A program made the translations under genes and the position numbers. This document shows positions 7,313 to 8,458 of a stretch of 8,458 nucleotides of DNA, in pieces (the stretch's first letter is position 1; each line of letters begins with the position of its first letter). The stretch covers positions 1 through 8,458 of the forward strand of contig SVSF01000078.1 of NCBI GenBank assembly GCA_015064425.1, written 5' to 3'. The stretch is from Oscillospiraceae bacterium. Lineage in GTDB: Bacteria; Bacillota_A; Clostridia; Oscillospirales; CAG-272. The notes under the pieces are model-generated. The model did not search any database and was not told the DNA's origin. It worked only from the letters and a program-made list of their open reading frames with translations.

Positions 7313-7477
7313 TTTCTTATTCCACCTTTTTAGTATTAGAGCTTTACGCTCAATACAGTATATTCCGCTTGAGTAGATGAGTTCTTAGGTTAACAGGTTT
7401 CAAAGCGAGCAATCATATTCCTTGTTTTCCTTACATTTTTTACTCTTATTGTTTTTTTACACTTTTTTGTGCTTGTC

Positions 7478-7492
7478 TTTGTGATATAATGG
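7478..7492 (+). promoter_or_regulatory. Extended -10 promoter motif, copy 1
   Basis: TTTGTGATATAATGG contains TGATATAAT, a perfect TATAAT (7485-7490) with the extended TG. The -35 region 17 bases upstream (CTTTTT) is poor, as extended -10 promoters tolerate. A transcript would start near 7497 and run into the inverted repeat at 7517-7623. No plus-strand gene follows directly, so a non-coding RNA or a relic promoter is possible. Confidence 0.45.
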
Positions 7493-7516
7493 AACCAAAA
7501 ACGGATATGAATTCAA

Positions 7517-7623
7517 CCGCTGGATAAGAGAAAATGCAGATCTGCATTACACCTCAGAAAAAACAGTCAGCATAGAGATCAAATAAAAAAGCTCTTGCTT
7601 CCTTCTCTCTGCATTCTTAGCGG
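7517..7623 (+). ncRNA. Possible structured RNA or relic element with imperfect inverted repeat
   Basis: The segment CCGCT-AAGA-ATGCAGA on the left (7517-7540, with GGAT and GAAA inserted) pairs with TCTGCAT-TCTT-AGCGG on the right (7608-7623), 16 bp in three blocks. Inside, GCA-AGAG (7570-7577, one bulged T) pairs with CTCT-TGC (7592-7598). The motif TCTGCATT also occurs at 7541-7548, directly after the left arm, so the left arm has two possible partners. A promoter-like motif precedes and a strong hairpin follows. I match it to no known RNA family; strand and expression are unproven. Confidence 0.3.
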
Positions 7624-7634
7624 ACAAATGACAG

Positions 7635-7679
7635 ACACAAAAATTCGGCAGAGACGTTGTTTCCTCTGCCGATTTGTGT
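7635..7679. terminator. Strong hairpin, possible bidirectional terminator
   Basis: ACACAAA and TCGGCAGAG on the left (7635-7653, three-base bulge) pair with CTCTGCCGA and TTTGTGT on the right (7664-7679) around a ten-base loop. Read on the minus strand, the inner stem is followed by ATTTTTGTGT; on the plus strand by TTTGTGTT. Either could terminate weakly to moderately. The right arm runs straight into the -10 motif at 7680-7685, so hairpin and promoter overlap. Which transcript it serves is not clear. Confidence 0.5.
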
Positions 7680-7687
7680 TATAATGG
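7673..7687 (+). promoter_or_regulatory. Extended -10 promoter motif, copy 2
   Basis: TTTGTGTTATAATGG repeats copy 1 with one change in 15 bases and again has TGnTATAAT (7677-7685). A weak TTGTTT lies 17 bases upstream. Transcription would start near 7692 and could serve the membrane-protein gene at 7863 through a leader of about 170 bases that contains the GC-rich palindrome. Confidence 0.45.
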
Positions 7688-7695
7688 GGTATATC

Positions 7696-7769
7696 GTAGG
7701 GCGGGGCTTGCTCCCGCCGTAACATAGGATCTAAGCCAACAAGGCGGCGGGAGTAACCCCCCGCCCTAC
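7696..7769. repeat. GC-rich nested palindromic element (REP/MITE-like)
   Basis: The outer arms GTAGGGCGGGG (7696-7706) and CCCCGCCCTAC (7759-7769) are perfectly complementary. After a short unpaired step of 4 and 5 bases, the inner arms CTCCCGCCG (7711-7719) and CGGCGGGAG (7745-7753) also pair perfectly, leaving a 25-base loop. The GC content is far above the surroundings. From recall, similar GTAGGGCGGGG/CTCCCGCC palindromes are scattered in intergenic regions of gut Clostridia; copy number here cannot be tested. No transposase is nearby. Confidence 0.6.
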
Positions 7770-7800
7770 AAGGGGTATGGGCTTTGCCCTATGCCTTTGT
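7769..7800. repeat. Imperfect hairpin adjoining the GC-rich palindrome
   Basis: ACAAGGGGTATGGGC and GCCCTATGCCTTTGT flank a TTT... centre (GGGCTTTGCCC). Pairing needs two wobble pairs and two bulges. It starts on the last base of the preceding palindrome, so both may belong to one composite element. No clear U-run follows, which makes a terminator unlikely. Confidence 0.4.
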
Positions 7801-7862
7801 TAAACAAATGCGAAACTGGCGATAAAACAGATCGATAAACAAGAATTTGCAGGTGACTTAAT

Positions 7863-8258
7863 ATGTTTTTTGTTGGTATTTTCCTTTGTGTTGTTGTTGC
7901 TATTGTTATTGGTACTGTTATGCCTAAAAAAGAAAACTACAACAAACTAGATAAGATAGGATTTATATTCAATATTATTCTTTCTGTTCTTTATGTGCCA
8001 ATGTCATTATATGGTGTTTTTTCCCTTTTTGCCGCTGATATTATGTTTATGTATTCCGAAACTATTCAAAAAATCATAGACCTTATGATTACTATTGGCA
8101 TAACTTTACCTTTTGTTTCTGTGTTAGGTATAGTGCTTTCGGTTATTTTTCGCAAAAAAGGAAAACGAATTTTAAGTTTTACAATTCAGTTTATTCCTTT
8201 AATTCCCTTTATTGTTATGGTTGTAACCTTTGAATTGATAAGCAATATTCAAGTATGA
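7863..8258 (+). CDS. Small multi-pass membrane protein, unknown function
   Basis: I recognise no family. The 131-residue product has four likely membrane helices: about 2-20, 33-58, 71-96 and 103-126. The loops after helix 1 (PKKENYNKLDK) and helix 3 (RKKGKR) are basic, so by the positive-inside rule they face the cytoplasm and both ends lie outside. AGGTGA six bases before the ATG is a good ribosome binding site. GC content is roughly 30%, clearly below the operon to the left, with heavy use of TTT, GTT and ATT codons, which suggests acquired DNA. It is the only plus-strand gene and stands alone behind a repeat-rich leader. Candidate roles such as immunity or stress membrane protein are guesses and not asserted. 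Confidence 0.75.
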   Translation: MFFVGIFLCVVVAIVIGTVMPKKENYNKLDKIGFIFNIILSVLYVPMSLYGVFSLFAADIMFMYSETIQKIIDLMITIGITLPFVSVLGIVLSVIFRKKGKRILSFTIQFIPLIPFIVMVVTFELISNIQV

Positions 8259-8279
8259 CTAAGCGACAAATTCCAATTT

Positions 8280-8315
8280 GAATAGCAAGATTTTCTGAGA
8301 TGTTATTGCTTATTC
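8280..8315. repeat. Imperfect inverted repeat downstream of the membrane-protein gene
   Basis: GAATAGCAA (8280-8288) and TTGCTTATTC (8306-8315) can pair with one bulged base around a 17-base loop, 22 bases after the stop codon. The stem is AT-rich and no T-run follows, so it is at best a weak terminator. Confidence 0.25.
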
Positions 8316-8390
8316 ATAACACGTAGTAAAATGCTCTAAAACCGCCTTAAATAAAGGGTTTTCCGCAAACAACTCATTTCATCCCGTCAT

Positions 8391-8405
8391 ACGGTGTTAC
8401 ACCGT
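8391..8405. repeat. 15-bp palindrome ACGGTGT-T-ACACCGT
   Basis: Seven-base arms are perfectly complementary around a single central T. With a one-base centre it is more like a protein-binding site than an RNA hairpin. No associated regulator or recombinase is visible within the window. Confidence 0.4.
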
Positions 8406-8429
8406 TTTACCCTTGTGCCGAGAGATAAT

Positions 8430-8449
8430 AAGGGCAAAATCAAGGGCAA
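8430..8449. repeat. Short direct repeat AAGGGCAA x2
   Basis: AAGGGCAA occurs at 8430-8437 and 8442-8449, a 12-base period, about 25 bases from the palindrome at 8391-8405. It could be part of a larger array cut by the window edge, or chance. Confidence 0.35.
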
Positions 8450-8458
8450 GAATCATCA

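Larger units (their letters stand above)
7313..7862. other. 550-bp intergenic region rich in palindromes and promoter-like motifs
   Basis: No convincing protein gene is seen on either strand. Positions 7313-7480 hold the leader and probable promoter zone of the minus-strand Cys/Asn-rich gene, with T-rich tracts at 7436-7470. From 7478 to 7800 there are two extended -10 motifs, an imperfect inverted repeat, a strong hairpin, and a GC-rich nested palindrome with a second imperfect hairpin, each listed separately. Positions 7801-7862 form the leader of the membrane-protein gene; nothing else is visible there. Confidence 0.7.

Noticed and set aside
6936..7376. Plus-strand frame encoding QLLLHT repeats, and a second minus-strand frame encoding AITTAY repeats (6982-7218)
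   Set aside because: An 18-bp repeat keeps all frames open. Only the Cys/Asn frame has a good ribosome binding site and a terminator right after its stop.
7485..7588. A 34-codon plus-strand frame ending NADLHYTSEKTVSIEIK that looks protein-like
   Set aside because: It has no start codon or ribosome binding site, begins inside the TATAAT motif, and overlaps the inverted repeat. It could be a gene relic but is not supported.
8320..8458. Open plus-strand frame to the window end (beginning HVVKCSKTALNKG) and a minus-strand tail ending SRHKGKTV
   Set aside because: Neither has a start with a ribosome binding site in the window or a motif I recognise; both overlap the palindrome and direct repeats.

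Overview
The window looks like a chromosomal segment of a low-to-moderate-GC Firmicute of class Clostridia, probably a gut-type lineage near the Ruminococcaceae/Oscillospiraceae. This rests on the gene order pyrH-frr-uppS-cdsA-dxr-rseP-ispG-polC, on the Gram-positive polymerase PolC, and on the style of the intergenic palindromes. The species is an inference and cannot be read directly.

Positions 1-6755 are all on the minus strand and form one tight, canonical operon. Transcription starts at a good sigma-A-type promoter (6790-6818) and reads, in order, UMP kinase (pyrH), ribosome recycling factor (frr), undecaprenyl-diphosphate synthase (uppS), CDP-diacylglycerol synthase (cdsA), DXP reductoisomerase (dxr), an RseP/RasP site-2 protease (rseP), HMB-PP synthase (ispG) and the N-terminus of DNA polymerase III PolC, cut by the window edge. 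Most gaps are 2-36 bp; the exception is 63 bp between frr and uppS, which holds an 11-bp-stem hairpin next to the uppS ribosome binding site. Functionally the cluster joins pyrimidine nucleotide supply, ribosome recycling, isoprenoid synthesis (dxr, ispG), use of isoprenoid for the cell-wall carrier lipid (uppS), phospholipid precursor synthesis (cdsA), membrane proteolysis (rseP) and replication (polC). All catalytic motifs checked are intact.

Positions 6901-7312 hold a separate minus-strand gene for an unusual 123-residue protein with 26 Cys and 29 Asn residues. Its core comes from an 18-bp tandem repeat encoding CNNNCV. It has its own ribosome binding site and its own intrinsic terminator just before the pyrH promoter.

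Positions 7313-7862 have no convincing gene but are rich in structure: two near-identical extended -10 motifs 195 bp apart, an imperfect inverted repeat with a competing pairing partner (possible structured RNA), a strong hairpin abutting the second -10, and a GC-rich nested palindrome with a following imperfect hairpin that resembles a dispersed palindromic/MITE-like element. A plus-strand gene (7863-8258) for a small four-helix membrane protein of clearly lower GC follows. The last 200 bases hold a 15-bp palindrome and short direct repeats of unknown role. The region right of about 6900 looks accessory; left of it is core genome.
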